Positions 7,675 through 16,163 are shown, counted from the stretch's first letter. The stretch: DNA of 64,000 nucleotides from Tolypothrix sp. PCC 7712 (GCF_025860405.1 NZ_CP063785.1:7255390-7319389), one strand, 5' to 3'. A program made the numbers and translations. Notes: a model not told the origin generated them from the sequence alone.

Positions 7675-9717
7675 ATGCCATTGAAACTATTGAAATGCGA
7701 CGAAACAATTCCCGAACGGGAAAAGCACGTTTATATCAAAGAAAAAGGCGAAGACACCACCCAATTCTTACCACTATCAAACATTGAAACCATCCCCGGC
7801 TCACTCTCAGAAAGAGGCTGTAGCTATTGCGGTGCGAAACTCGTAATTGGTGGTGTACTCAAAGACACCATTCAAATGATTCACGGCCCCATCGGCTGCG
7901 CCTACGACACCTGGCACACCAAACGCTATCCCAGCGACAACGGACACTTTCAACTCAAATATGTCTGGTCATCAGACATGAAAGAGCAACACGTCGTCTT
8001 TGGTGGAGAAAAACAACTAGCCAAATCCATCAGAGAAGCCTTCAAAGAATTTCCCGACATCAAACGGATGATTGTCTACACCACCTGCGCCACCGCCTTG
8101 ATTGGTGATGATATTCGCGCCGTCGTTAAAAGCGCACAGCAAGAACTAGGTGATGTAGACATCTTCTGTGTAGAATGTCCTGGATTTGCTGGTGTGAGCC
8201 AATCCAAAGGACACCACGTCCTTAACATCGCTTGGATTAACGAAAAAGTTGGGACATTTGAACCAGAAATCACCTCACCCTACACCATCAACGTCATCGG
8301 CGACTACAACATCCAAGGTGACACCTTTGTACTGGAGAAGTACATGGAAAAAATGGGCGTACAAATCATCGCCCACTTTACAGGGAACGGTACTTACGAC
8401 GCGCTCAGAGGAATGCACAGAGCGCAACTCAACGTTACCAACTGTGCCCGGAGTGCCGGTTATATCGCCAACGAACTCAAGAAAAGATACGGCATCCCCC
8501 GGATGGACGTAGACACTTGGGGCTTTGACTATTGCCAAGAAGCATTGCGGAAAATCGGTGCTTTCTTTGGTATTGAAGACAGAGCCGAAGCTGTGATTGC
8601 TGAAGAAGTTGCTAAATACCAAGACAGGATGAATTGGTATAAAGAACGGCTCAAAGGCAAAAAAGTCTGTATTTGGACAGGTGGCCCCAGATTGTGGCAC
8701 TGGACAAAAGCATTGGAAGATGACTTAGGAATGCAAGTCGTATCCATGTCTTCCAAGTTTGGACACCAAGAAGACTTTGAAAAAGTCATTGCCAGAGGTC
8801 AAGAAGGCACAATCTATATTGATGATGGTAATGAACTAGAATTCTTTGAAGTTCTAGAGATGATCCGTCCTGATGTAGTGTTGACTGGGCCCCGTGTCGG
8901 TGCGTTAGTCAAGAAATTGCACTTACCATACATCAATGGTCATGGTTACCACAATGGGCCATACATGGGATTTGAAGGTGCAGTGAATATGGCGCGTGAC
9001 TTATACAATGCCATTTACTCTCCTTTGATGAACTTGGCTGGTATTGATATCCGCGATGATGAAACCAAGAAGTTTTTATTCTCTGAGGATGTCAAAGCCG
9101 AGGAAAGGCCTGTAGTTGAGAAAACAAGCAATATCTCGACTATAGATCAAGTGGTTGTGGAAACACCTGCTCATCAAAGCCTTTGTGTAGATAGAAATAA
9201 TCTTGTGGCTAACTCTTCATTTCTCCCTACACATGAAGTCAAAGGCTGGAATTTAGAACTCAGAACTCTTGTTAGTGAAGAAAATAGGAGATTTATGGAC
9301 AGCGAAGTACAATCAGCAAAATCTGTGGATATGACATTTGACGATGCGGGAGCAAGCGATGAAACTTTAATACTGGAAACTCAGACATCGCCAACTAAAC
9401 TACAATTATCTCAATGGCAGCTAGTTAGCAGAAAAGTTTGGGGAATTTTAAAACAATTACCTCAATACATAGCTAAATTTTCTTCTCAAAACCAGCCATT
9501 AATTCTCGGTATCATCTTGATGATTGCTGTACTAATTACGGTGAAGCTAGTTATAGCTTTATTAAATGCAATCAATGAGATTCCATTACTGCCATTCGTT
9601 TTTGAGTTGGTTGGTATTAGTTATGTAGGATGGTTTATCTCTCGATATCTACTCAAAGCTTCTGCTCGTCAAGAATTAGTTAACAGAATTCACTCTCTCC
9701 AAAAAGAAATTGTTTAG
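7675..9717 (+). CDS. VnfD-type nitrogenase alpha subunit fused to a C-terminal CAAD membrane domain
   Basis: A 680-residue protein. ATG 7675 is chosen for its AGGAGC ribosome-binding site; the TTG at 7654 is not needed. Residues 1-460 are a complete VnfD-type dinitrogenase alpha chain. P-cluster ligand positions C49, C75 and C138 and cofactor ligand positions C257 (LNVTNCARS) and H423 (NGHGYHNG) fall at the numbering of Azotobacter VnfD. Residues ~460-580 are a low-complexity polar linker. Residues ~585-680 match the cyanobacterial CAAD domain (aminoacyl-tRNA-synthetase-appended domain): two transmembrane helices (~609-630, ~636-657) around NEIPLLPFVFELVGI, then SRYLLKASARQELV. CAAD domains tether proteins to thylakoid membranes. 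The protein is therefore predicted to be a membrane-anchored nitrogenase alpha chain. No vnfG or vnfK follows; cydAB comes next. Confidence 0.9.
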   Translation: MPLKLLKCDETIPEREKHVYIKEKGEDTTQFLPLSNIETIPGSLSERGCSYCGAKLVIGGVLKDTIQMIHGPIGCAYDTWHTKRYPSDNGHFQLKYVWSSDMKEQHVVFGGEKQLAKSIREAFKEFPDIKRMIVYTTCATALIGDDIRAVVKSAQQELGDVDIFCVECPGFAGVSQSKGHHVLNIAWINEKVGTFEPEITSPYTINVIGDYNIQGDTFVLEKYMEKMGVQIIAHFTGNGTYDALRGMHRAQLNVTNCARSAGYIANELKKRYGIPRMDVDTWGFDYCQEALRKIGAFFGIEDRAEAVIAEEVAKYQDRMNWYKERLKGKKVCIWTGGPRLWHWTKALEDDLGMQVVSMSSKFGHQEDFEKVIARGQEGTIYIDDGNELEFFEVLEMIRPDVVLTGPRVGALVKKLHLPYINGHGYHNGPYMGFEGAVNMARDLYNAIYSPLMNLAGIDIRDDETKKFLFSEDVKAEERPVVEKTSNISTIDQVVVETPAHQSLCVDRNNLVANSSFLPTHEVKGWNLELRTLVSEENRRFMDSEVQSAKSVDMTFDDAGASDETLILETQTSPTKLQLSQWQLVSRKVWGILKQLPQYIAKFSSQNQPLILGIILMIAVLITVKLVIALLNAINEIPLLPFVFELVGISYVGWFISRYLLKASARQELVNRIHSLQKEIV

Positions 9718-9751
9718 AGAGCAAATTCATTACCAGGACACCAAGAAAGAT

Positions 9752-9778
9752 GGTGCGTTAGCGATAGCGTAACGCACC
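9752..9778. repeat. Dispersed hairpin repeat
   Basis: GGTGCGTTA and TAACGCACC form an inverted repeat around GCGATAGCG. A related unit lies at 25106-25133. It is a common cyanobacterial intergenic repeat type. Confidence 0.6.
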
Positions 9779-9816
9779 CTACTAGCGTGGCAAGGCTAAA
9801 ATGTTGCAATAATTTT

Positions 9817-9881
9817 TCTTGTGGGGTGGACATCTTGTCCGCCCTGGACGGGTGAGACACCCATCCCACAAGAGTTTTTTT
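9817..9881 (+). terminator. Probable intrinsic terminator after the VnfD-CAAD gene
   Basis: TCTTGTGGG near 9817 pairs with CCCACAAGA ending at 9873 around a long GC-rich loop, followed by GTTTTTTT. The arms resemble a dispersed Nostoc repeat, but the position ~100 nt after the stop codon and the T-run fit termination. Confidence 0.55.
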
Positions 9882-9993
9882 ATGCACTATTTTAGGCGTG
9901 TCAGTCCACTACAATTTAAGGTGTACTTGCAGAATTGGTATAAGAGCTAAAAGGCTTGAGATTTATAACTATGATAATTTTGGGATGGAAAAG

Positions 9994-10037
9994 TTAATAT
10001 TTAATTTGCGTGAAAATTTACGCAAATTAAATATTAG
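9994..10037. repeat. Long AT-rich perfect hairpin
   Basis: An 18-nt arm TTAATATTTAATTTGCGT (9994-10011) pairs at 17 of 18 positions with 10020-10037 around an 8-nt loop, followed by TTTTTAT. Its function is unknown: a second terminator, a protein-binding palindrome or a miniature element remnant. Confidence 0.6.
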
Positions 10038-10586
10038 TTTTTATATGTTTCTCAATATGTACATCAAACCATCTCAAGTTTTAGAGAATATATAATTTAA
10101 AGACGGAAAAGCGATAAGCAGAAAATATCCAAAATACATAATTAAATCTACTCAATCTTGTTAAGTACATGGACAAATAGACATAATTATGTAATTTAAA
10201 CCTTAAATACTTATCGCTTTGATCAGCCAAAATGATTACTATTATTAATATCTAATCATCTGATAGATGTCAAAAGACAAGCTGTCACAGACCTTAAATC
10301 TCTGAATATGCTATGATTTGCGATATCAAAATAGCCAGATAAATTAAATATCTTCAGTTTTCTGGTTTTTATATTTTCGATTGAACAAGTGGTAAGTGAT
10401 ACAGAAAATCGAACTGAATATTTCTAGGCTAATATTCAGACCCGATTTTCCAAATAGGAATTTATTTCCCAGATATTGAAGTAACGAGAATAATCATTTC
10501 TTATTTAGCTTACTTCTTGCTCGTAAATTCTGGAAATAAAGACACATCAAAAATGCCTTGGATGGCAAAATATTTGAGGACAAACT

Positions 10587-11993
10587 ATGAGTTTTTTTGC
10601 AGATACAGTGATGCTTTCACGCATCCAATTTGCTGTTACCAGCATCTTCCATATGTTTTGGCCCATCTTAACAATTGGGATGTCTTGGTATTTGGTGGTG
10701 ATGGAAGTACTATGGCTAAAAACCAAAGATACTAATTTTTATCACCATGCACGTTTTTGGTCAAAACTATACATTCTTAATTTTGGGCTTGGTGTTGCTT
10801 CTGGTGTCGCCATTGAATTTGAATTTGGCGCAAATTGGGCACCATTTTCTTTAGCTGTTGGTGACTTTTTAGGTAGTATTCTAGGCTTTGAAGGCACGAT
10901 GGCATTTATGCTAGAAGCTGCTTTCCTGGGAATTATGATTTATGGTTGGAATCGTGTTCCACCTCTGATGCACTTGCTAGCAACTATATTGGTCGCCATT
11001 GGTGCTACACTCTCATCTTTCTGGATTATTGTTGCTAACTCATGGATGCAAACACCATCTGGTGGGGAAATGGTGGATGGGAAATTTTTGGTTCATAGTT
11101 ACCTAGAAGCAATTTTCAACCCAGCAGCTTTAAGTAGCTGGGTTCACATGGTATTAGCAATTCTCGAAACCGCCTTGTTTGTCATTGGTGGTATCAGTGC
11201 TTGGTATATCCTCAACAAGCGCTATGAAGAGTTTTTTAGCAAATCTTTCAAACTTGCGATCGCATTAGCTATTCTTGTCACTCCTCTACAAATTATTGTT
11301 GGTCACTTCAGTGGTGAGGAAGTATACCACAACCAACCTGCAAAATTAGCTGCGATCGAAGCTTTATGGGACACCGTACCTGCTGGTGAATCTGCACCTT
11401 GGAATGTTTTGGTTGCACCCAATGTTCAAGACAGTAAGAATAACTGGTCACTTAGTGTACCAGGTGGTTTAGGTATGGTTTTATCCATGAAACCTCAACT
11501 TGACGAACCTGTATTGGGTTTAAATGAGTGGAAACCAGAAGATCGTCCCCATGCAGTATCTCTGATATTTTATTCTTTCCGCATGATGGTAGGTATTGGC
11601 TTCTTTTTTGTGGGCTTAATGGGAGTCAGCCTCGTGCAATGGTTGCGCGGTAAGCTGACTGTAGAAAATATTACTGCCCAAACTTGGTTAATGCGAGCTT
11701 GGATATTTGCTGCACCCTTGGGATATCTCGCTGTGGAATCAGGCTGGATGGTGCGAGAAGTTGGGAGACAACCTTGGATTGTTTACGGCAAAATTCGTAC
11801 TGCTGAGGCTGTATCTCACGTTCCCGCTAGCAATGTCTTAGTCTCACTGATTGCTTATACCAGTATCTATTTAATGTTACTTGGCTGCGCTTTGTATTTT
11901 GGTAGTCGGATTGTTCGCCAAGGGCCAAATTTAGGACTTCCAATCCCCAATCCAGATTTACTCAAGAGCAGTAAAGCAGAAAGTTTGACCTAA
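10587..11993 (+). CDS. cydA: Cytochrome bd quinol oxidase subunit I
   Basis: A 468-residue membrane protein of the CydA family with about nine transmembrane helices. Landmarks are SRIQFAVTSIFHMFWP near the N-terminus (haem-ligand His), GFEGTMAFMLEAAFLG with the paired acidic residues, WVHMVLAILETALF (haem b558 His region), FRMMVGIGFF (Met ligand region) and the GRQPW signature. The Q-loop is short, as in the cyanide-insensitive (CIO) class. ATG 10587 follows a GAGGA ribosome-binding site. With CydB it oxidises quinol and reduces O2 to water in the membrane. Beside nitrogenase-type genes it plausibly scavenges O2, as CydAB does in Azotobacter. Confidence 0.93.
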   Translation: MSFFADTVMLSRIQFAVTSIFHMFWPILTIGMSWYLVVMEVLWLKTKDTNFYHHARFWSKLYILNFGLGVASGVAIEFEFGANWAPFSLAVGDFLGSILGFEGTMAFMLEAAFLGIMIYGWNRVPPLMHLLATILVAIGATLSSFWIIVANSWMQTPSGGEMVDGKFLVHSYLEAIFNPAALSSWVHMVLAILETALFVIGGISAWYILNKRYEEFFSKSFKLAIALAILVTPLQIIVGHFSGEEVYHNQPAKLAAIEALWDTVPAGESAPWNVLVAPNVQDSKNNWSLSVPGGLGMVLSMKPQLDEPVLGLNEWKPEDRPHAVSLIFYSFRMMVGIGFFFVGLMGVSLVQWLRGKLTVENITAQTWLMRAWIFAAPLGYLAVESGWMVREVGRQPWIVYGKIRTAEAVSHVPASNVLVSLIAYTSIYLMLLGCALYFGSRIVRQGPNLGLPIPNPDLLKSSKAESLT

Positions 11994-12075
11994 AGCTTAA
12001 AAAGTAAAAAGTAAAAATTATCTTTTTACTTTTGCCTTGTTCGGTCACCATCAATCAAACATTACTGGAGATTTC

Positions 12076-13089
12076 ATGGAAGCCATAAATACGACCTTAC
12101 CACTACTTTGGTTTGCACTTGTTGCTTTATTCCTCACTTTGTACTTAATTACAGATGGCTTTGATTTAGGTGTGGGAATTTTAACGCTAACTGCTGCTAA
12201 CGAAGAACGCCGAGGGATTATTATCAATACCTTAAGTACAGTTTGGGATGCTAACGAAACTTGGTTGGTATGTACAGGCGGATTATTGTATGGTGCATTT
12301 CCCCTCGCTTACGCTACTATCGTCAATGCTCTTTATATTCCAATCACTTTGATGGTGATCGGGTTTATCTTCCGCGCTGTCTCCTTTGAATTTCGCGAAC
12401 ATTCTCTCAACAAAACTTTTTGGAATATTGGTTTTGGAGGAGGTAGTTTATTAGTAGCTTTGTCTCAAGGATTAATCTTAGGTGGCGTAATTGCGGGAAT
12501 TAAAGTTGATGAAGCTGGTAACTTTATTGGTGGTACTTGGGATTGGTGGAATTTACCATCAATATTAGTAGCATTAACTGTAGTGCAAGGCTACGTTTTA
12601 ATCGGTTCTACCTACTTAATTGCCAAGACAGAAGGTGAATTAAAAAGATATCACTACATTACCGCCAAATTTAGCGCTCTCACTACATTTTCTGGTGCAT
12701 TAGCCTTAACAATTGCCACACCCATGTTCTACGAACAAGTGCGCGATCGCTTATTCCATCAACCAGAAGTTTGGATATTCGCAGCAATTCCCATTTTGGC
12801 AACTGGTGCAGTAGGGCTACTAATGAATAGTATTAACCTACGTCAGGAAAGAATGCCTTTTATCTGGTCAATAGTGGTTTTCTTAATCACTATTCTTGCC
12901 TTGGCTTTCGTGGTGTTTCCTTACATTATTCCTTTCCAAGTTACTATTTATCAAGCATCCTCTTCCCTTAGCTCCCAAGCCTTCATGATTGCTTTTATTG
13001 GCTTTTTTGTCCCACTTTTACTACTTTATAATGTCTATCTTTACCGAGTATTTCAAGGTAAAGTTATCAGCCCCCATTATGGAGAGTAA
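12076..13089 (+). CDS. cydB: Cytochrome bd quinol oxidase subunit II
   Basis: A 337-residue CydB-family protein with eight or nine transmembrane segments. The N-terminal LITDGFDLGVGIL and the NETWLVCTGGLLYGAFPLAYA segment are characteristic. I choose ATG 12076 because TGGAG lies just upstream; an in-frame TTG at 12037 would add 13 non-membrane residues. It follows cydA by 82 bp (from the cydA stop to this start) with a short AAAAAGTAAAAAG repeat between, and is surely co-transcribed. It forms the heterodimeric bd oxidase with CydA. Confidence 0.93.
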   Translation: MEAINTTLPLLWFALVALFLTLYLITDGFDLGVGILTLTAANEERRGIIINTLSTVWDANETWLVCTGGLLYGAFPLAYATIVNALYIPITLMVIGFIFRAVSFEFREHSLNKTFWNIGFGGGSLLVALSQGLILGGVIAGIKVDEAGNFIGGTWDWWNLPSILVALTVVQGYVLIGSTYLIAKTEGELKRYHYITAKFSALTTFSGALALTIATPMFYEQVRDRLFHQPEVWIFAAIPILATGAVGLLMNSINLRQERMPFIWSIVVFLITILALAFVVFPYIIPFQVTIYQASSSLSSQAFMIAFIGFFVPLLLLYNVYLYRVFQGKVISPHYGE

Positions 13090-13329
13090 AAAGCTCAATT
13101 TTTGAGGAGTTCAGTTGAGAAAATTGAAAATACTGGGTTAGGTTTTGCTCCAATACTCGTCGGGTAAGGGGAAAAAGGGGAATGGGAAAAGGGAAAGAAA
13201 AAACCTTTAACCCTTAACCTTTAACCTTTTCCCCAAAACCAATTTTGTGTTCAAAACGCTTAACTGAACCAGATTTAATCTTCTGTCTTCGTATCACCAG
13301 ACATCAATACACAAGATAGTAGAGATTTT
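13090..13329. repeat. Short tandem repeats between cydB and the NifH-like gene
   Basis: GGGGAAAAAGGGG-type runs around 13160-13195 and repeated AACCTTTAACC units around 13200-13230. No promoter was recognised. Confidence 0.55.
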
Positions 13330-14154
13330 ATGCGGAAGATTGCTATTTATGGCAAAGGGGGAATTGGTAAGTCTACAACCACTCAAAATTTGGTGGCTGG
13401 ACTCACCGAAATAGGTTGTAAAGTAATGGTTGTGGGATGTGACTCAAAAGCAGATTCTACCAGGTTGCTTTTGGGAGGATTGCATCAAAATATTGTACTC
13501 GACACACTGCGTAAGGAAGAAGAAGATTTAAATCTAGCAGACTTCCGCAAGGAGGGATGGGGGAAAACGCTGTGTGTAGAATCTGGTGGGCCGGAACCTG
13601 GTGTAGGATGTACAGGGCGAGGTGTTTTGACATCAATTGGTTTACTCGAACAACTTGGTGCTTATGATCAAAAGCTAAATCTTGACTACACTTTCTATGA
13701 TGGTTTGGGTAATGTAGTATGTGGTGGCTTTGTCATGCCGATACGTGAAGGCAAAGCTCAAGAAATTTACATTGTCACTTCTGGCGAAATTATGGCAATG
13801 TATGCAGCTAACAACATTTGCCGAGGAATTCAAAAATATTCTCTGATAGGCGATGTCCGTTTGGGTGGATTAATTTGCAACTCTCGCAATGTTGATCGCG
13901 AAGAAGAGTTAATTCAGGCTTTAGCAGAGCAACTGGGTACTCAAATGCTCTACTCTATACCTAGAGATAATATGGTGCAACGAGCAGAGTTTTACAGTAA
14001 AACCGTGATTGAGTATGCTCCGGACTGTAAACAGGCGCAACACTATCGTAATTTGGCAAGGGCGATAGATCAGAATCAAAATTTTGTGATGCCAAAACCT
14101 TTGTCTAATCAGCAGTTGGAAAAACTGCTCATGACGTTTGGATTATTTGACTAG
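13330..14154 (+). CDS. Divergent NifH/VnfH-like Fe protein with altered switch II
   Basis: A 274-residue nitrogenase reductase family ATPase. Walker A GKGGIGKST (residues 8-16) is intact. The [4Fe-4S] ligands C94 (GVGCTGRG) and C131 (VVCGGF) and the adjacent R97 are present. Two near-invariant sites differ. The usual C-D-P-K-A-D reads CDSKAD (Ser39). Switch II, normally DVLGDVVCGGF, reads DGLGNVVCGGF (Gly125, Asn128). The Asp replaced by Asn128 corresponds to Azotobacter D129, implicated in MgATP hydrolysis and signalling. The codons GGT and AAT are clear. The gene follows cydB and precedes a small unknown gene. It may be a VnfH variant or a dedicated reductase for VnfD-CAAD. A standard Fe protein must be encoded elsewhere. 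Confidence 0.88.
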   Translation: MRKIAIYGKGGIGKSTTTQNLVAGLTEIGCKVMVVGCDSKADSTRLLLGGLHQNIVLDTLRKEEEDLNLADFRKEGWGKTLCVESGGPEPGVGCTGRGVLTSIGLLEQLGAYDQKLNLDYTFYDGLGNVVCGGFVMPIREGKAQEIYIVTSGEIMAMYAANNICRGIQKYSLIGDVRLGGLICNSRNVDREEELIQALAEQLGTQMLYSIPRDNMVQRAEFYSKTVIEYAPDCKQAQHYRNLARAIDQNQNFVMPKPLSNQQLEKLLMTFGLFD

Positions 14155-14160
14155 GACAAG

Positions 14161-14199
14161 AAGGGTAAAGGGTAAAGGGTAAAGGGTGAAGGGTGAAAA
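14161..14199. repeat. Heptanucleotide short tandem repeat (AGGGTAA-type)
   Basis: Consecutive AGGGTAA/AGGGTGA 7-mers just after the NifH-like stop codon. Confidence 0.8.
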
Positions 14200-14340
14200 T
14201 GAGAGATAGATATGTTGTAGGTGGTGTTGCAGATTGAGAATGGTATGTTGATTTCTGCTGTGATGTACTAATGACCGCCTATCATCCTCTCAAAAATTGG
14301 CGTGCAATACTTAAGTTTGTTTTCACTAGAAGGAAGAACA

Positions 14341-14694
14341 ATGATGTTAACCGAAGAAATTTTAGTGCAAAAATTTACTACCGTAGCTAAGGAACGCTGT
14401 CCAGAAATCAGTAATTTACTTCAGTTCTGTCATATTGAACTTGTCAGTTTCTACTGGGGGGTGAATCCTAAACTTTGTCAATATTTTGTTGTCTACTTCC
14501 CCCATCAGCTATTTACCTCAATTATTGACTACAGAGATATTTTTAGAGATATTGCCCAAGATTTGGGGACATCAGAAGCTATCTGCATGAACGCTACACG
14601 CATTATCCGCGATCCTGGATCTAACCTGAAACAAACCAACCCTGTTTTGTGGTTGGAACTTCAATGGGTGGCAGCACAACATCTTGAAGGGTAA
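14341..14694 (+). CDS. Small protein of unknown function downstream of the NifH-like gene
   Basis: A 117-residue protein. ATG 14341 follows AAGGAAG with good spacing; an in-frame GTG at 14302 would extend it but lacks such a site. It is soluble-looking, with the segments LLQFCHIELVSFYWG, QYFVVYFPHQLF and ending NPVLWLELQWVAAQHLEG. No domain is recognised. It lies 186 bp downstream of the NifH-like gene on the same strand, so it is possibly co-transcribed and functionally tied to the alternative nitrogenase-like block. The regular codon use and ribosome-binding site support a real gene. Confidence 0.6.
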   Translation: MMLTEEILVQKFTTVAKERCPEISNLLQFCHIELVSFYWGVNPKLCQYFVVYFPHQLFTSIIDYRDIFRDIAQDLGTSEAICMNATRIIRDPGSNLKQTNPVLWLELQWVAAQHLEG

Positions 14695-14882
14695 AATTTA
14701 CACAACAGGCGTATAATTTCACATAGTTATAGTTAGTGCCACTACCTAGCGATCGCGGTAACGGCTAAAGTGAGCAGAGGTAGATAACCTCTAACTCAGC
14801 GCTAGTAGCTCTCAACCGTCCTCTGCATTTGAATTGTTGTGCTGCCTTTTTCTCTAAAATCCTCATAAAAGCTTAAAATTCG

Positions 14883-15908
14883 TTATTTTAACTTACTGAA
14901 AACTTGCTCATTCAAAAATTCCAGAATTTTAGTAGAAGGAACAGCTGCAAAATAAGGCAGTTGACCTTTCTCCTCAAATGAACCTGGTTCAAATAGTTGT
15001 TGAGTAACAATTCCTACAACCATGCCCATGCTATTTATAACTGGCCCACCACTGTTACCAGGTGATGTTCTTGCAGAAAATAGAAAGTAGTTGTGATTCC
15101 AATAGTTAGTCAAAAAGCAATTAATTTCCCCTTTGTGAACAAGTTGATATCGATCGTTAGCAGTAGGAATAGGGGGATAGCCAACAGTTACGATGTCATC
15201 GAGTATTTTAGGATCGGAGAAAAGATGAAATGAAGGTAAATTCACAAATGAATTTAGTATTATTGCTGCCAGATCACTGTTTTCTGAAAGAATAATCTCT
15301 TTCCATGTTTCAATTTGACCCTCTTTGTGATGTACTGCCAATTCATTATGATACTTAGCGACATGCTCGTTAGTAATGATAATACTCCATTTTTTTCCCT
15401 CAACTGTTTGACAATTAAAAAGAAATCCTGTTCCCAGGCTAGGGTCACCACTATCTGTTGTAACAACTATCTTAAAAACAGAATTTTGGTAATTTTGCAC
15501 TATATAACTAAAACCGAATATCACATTCTTGAGTAAACCTCTTGAGTATAAGAATTGCGTCAGTTCTTCATTGAGGCTATAAGGCATATTATGTCCAAAG
15601 CCTAACAACTGTTGCTCAAATAAAATAAGTTCCTGGCAGAGTTTCTTGAGAATAATTTCTACTATAGAAACTGGAATGCCTTTTTGATTTGTGAAACTAC
15701 TTTCATAAAAAAGAAAATCATTCACCGATAGATATCCTAGAGTAAGAGATGCCTCGTGATTTGAATTACCAGGTGATGAAAGCGGGTTGTTCTTGCATTT
15801 AGCAACAATATCTTGGAATAGTTCAGAATTTGTTGATTTAGAGGTGAAAAAAGCAAGAACTTTATCAACTAATTCCTCTTGATCGGAGATTAAATAATGC
15901 CATTCCAT
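14883..15908 (-). CDS. Trypsin-like serine protease with N-terminal extension
   Basis: A 341-residue protein from ATG 15908, which has an AGGA site 8 bases upstream. The frame stays open to 16034, but that part overlaps an integrase fragment on the other strand. Residues ~155-340 are a chymotrypsin/trypsin-fold protease with catalytic H182 (NEHV), D212 (NSDLAA) and S286 (GNSGGP). The N-terminal ~150 residues are unrecognised; in cyanobacteria such trypsin-like domains are often fused to small adaptor (effector-associated) domains, a possibility only. There is no signal peptide, so a cytoplasmic protease is likely. It stands alone, convergent with the preceding plus-strand genes. Confidence 0.75.
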   Translation of the reverse strand: MEWHYLISDQEELVDKVLAFFTSKSTNSELFQDIVAKCKNNPLSSPGNSNHEASLTLGYLSVNDFLFYESSFTNQKGIPVSIVEIILKKLCQELILFEQQLLGFGHNMPYSLNEELTQFLYSRGLLKNVIFGFSYIVQNYQNSVFKIVVTTDSGDPSLGTGFLFNCQTVEGKKWSIIITNEHVAKYHNELAVHHKEGQIETWKEIILSENSDLAAIILNSFVNLPSFHLFSDPKILDDIVTVGYPPIPTANDRYQLVHKGEINCFLTNYWNHNYFLFSARTSPGNSGGPVINSMGMVVGIVTQQLFEPGSFEEKGQLPYFAAVPSTKILEFLNEQVFSKLK

Positions 15909-15951
15909 AGTATCCTGAGCTACCAAGTATATTGCTGCATAACTATAATTA

Positions 15952-16163
15952 TTAGACGGAAACAAGCGGTTCATCAAGCTGATATTCAAAAAAAGGTAGG
16001 TTGTCATACGTTTCGTCATAGTTTTGCTACCCATTTATTACAAAACGGCTATGATATCCGCACGGTGCAGGCATTACTGGGAGACCAAGATGTAAAAACA
16101 ACGATGAGTTATACCCATGTTCTGAATCGAGGTGGTAAAGCTATTCCTATTACCCTTGATTAA
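15952..16163 (+). pseudogene. C-terminal fragment of an IntI-like tyrosine recombinase
   Basis: About 70 residues matching the C-terminus of integron-integrase-type tyrosine recombinases: HTFRHSFATHLLQNGYDIRTV, then YTHVLNRGG. The HxxR Arg and the catalytic Tyr region are there. The second His (normally LLGHxD) is Asp, and the catalytic N-terminal part is missing. It overlaps, on the opposite strand, the open extension upstream of the protease start. A relic of past integration, not a working enzyme. Confidence 0.75.

Larger units (their letters stand above)
9718..10586. other. Intergenic region with three hairpins before cydA
   Basis: 870 bp between VnfD-CAAD and cydA. It contains the hairpins listed separately at 9752, 9817 and 9994. 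A reading frame at 9898-10095 spans the 9994 palindrome and is not believable as a gene. TATGCTATGATTTGCG at about 10310 faintly resembles the vnfR/vup motif with one extra base. Confidence 0.5.

Noticed and set aside
9160..9717. C-terminal part of the VnfD protein as VnfG (a VnfDG fusion)
   Set aside because: It has two transmembrane helices and CAAD-type residues; soluble delta-subunit features were not seen.
9898..10095. Open frame of 65 codons
   Set aside because: It spans a long palindrome and has no ribosome-binding site or coding character.
10305..10330. A fourth vnfR/vup motif upstream of cydA (TATGCTATGATTTGCG)
   Set aside because: It lacks the ATG prefix and has an extra base in the spacer; too weak to list as a site.
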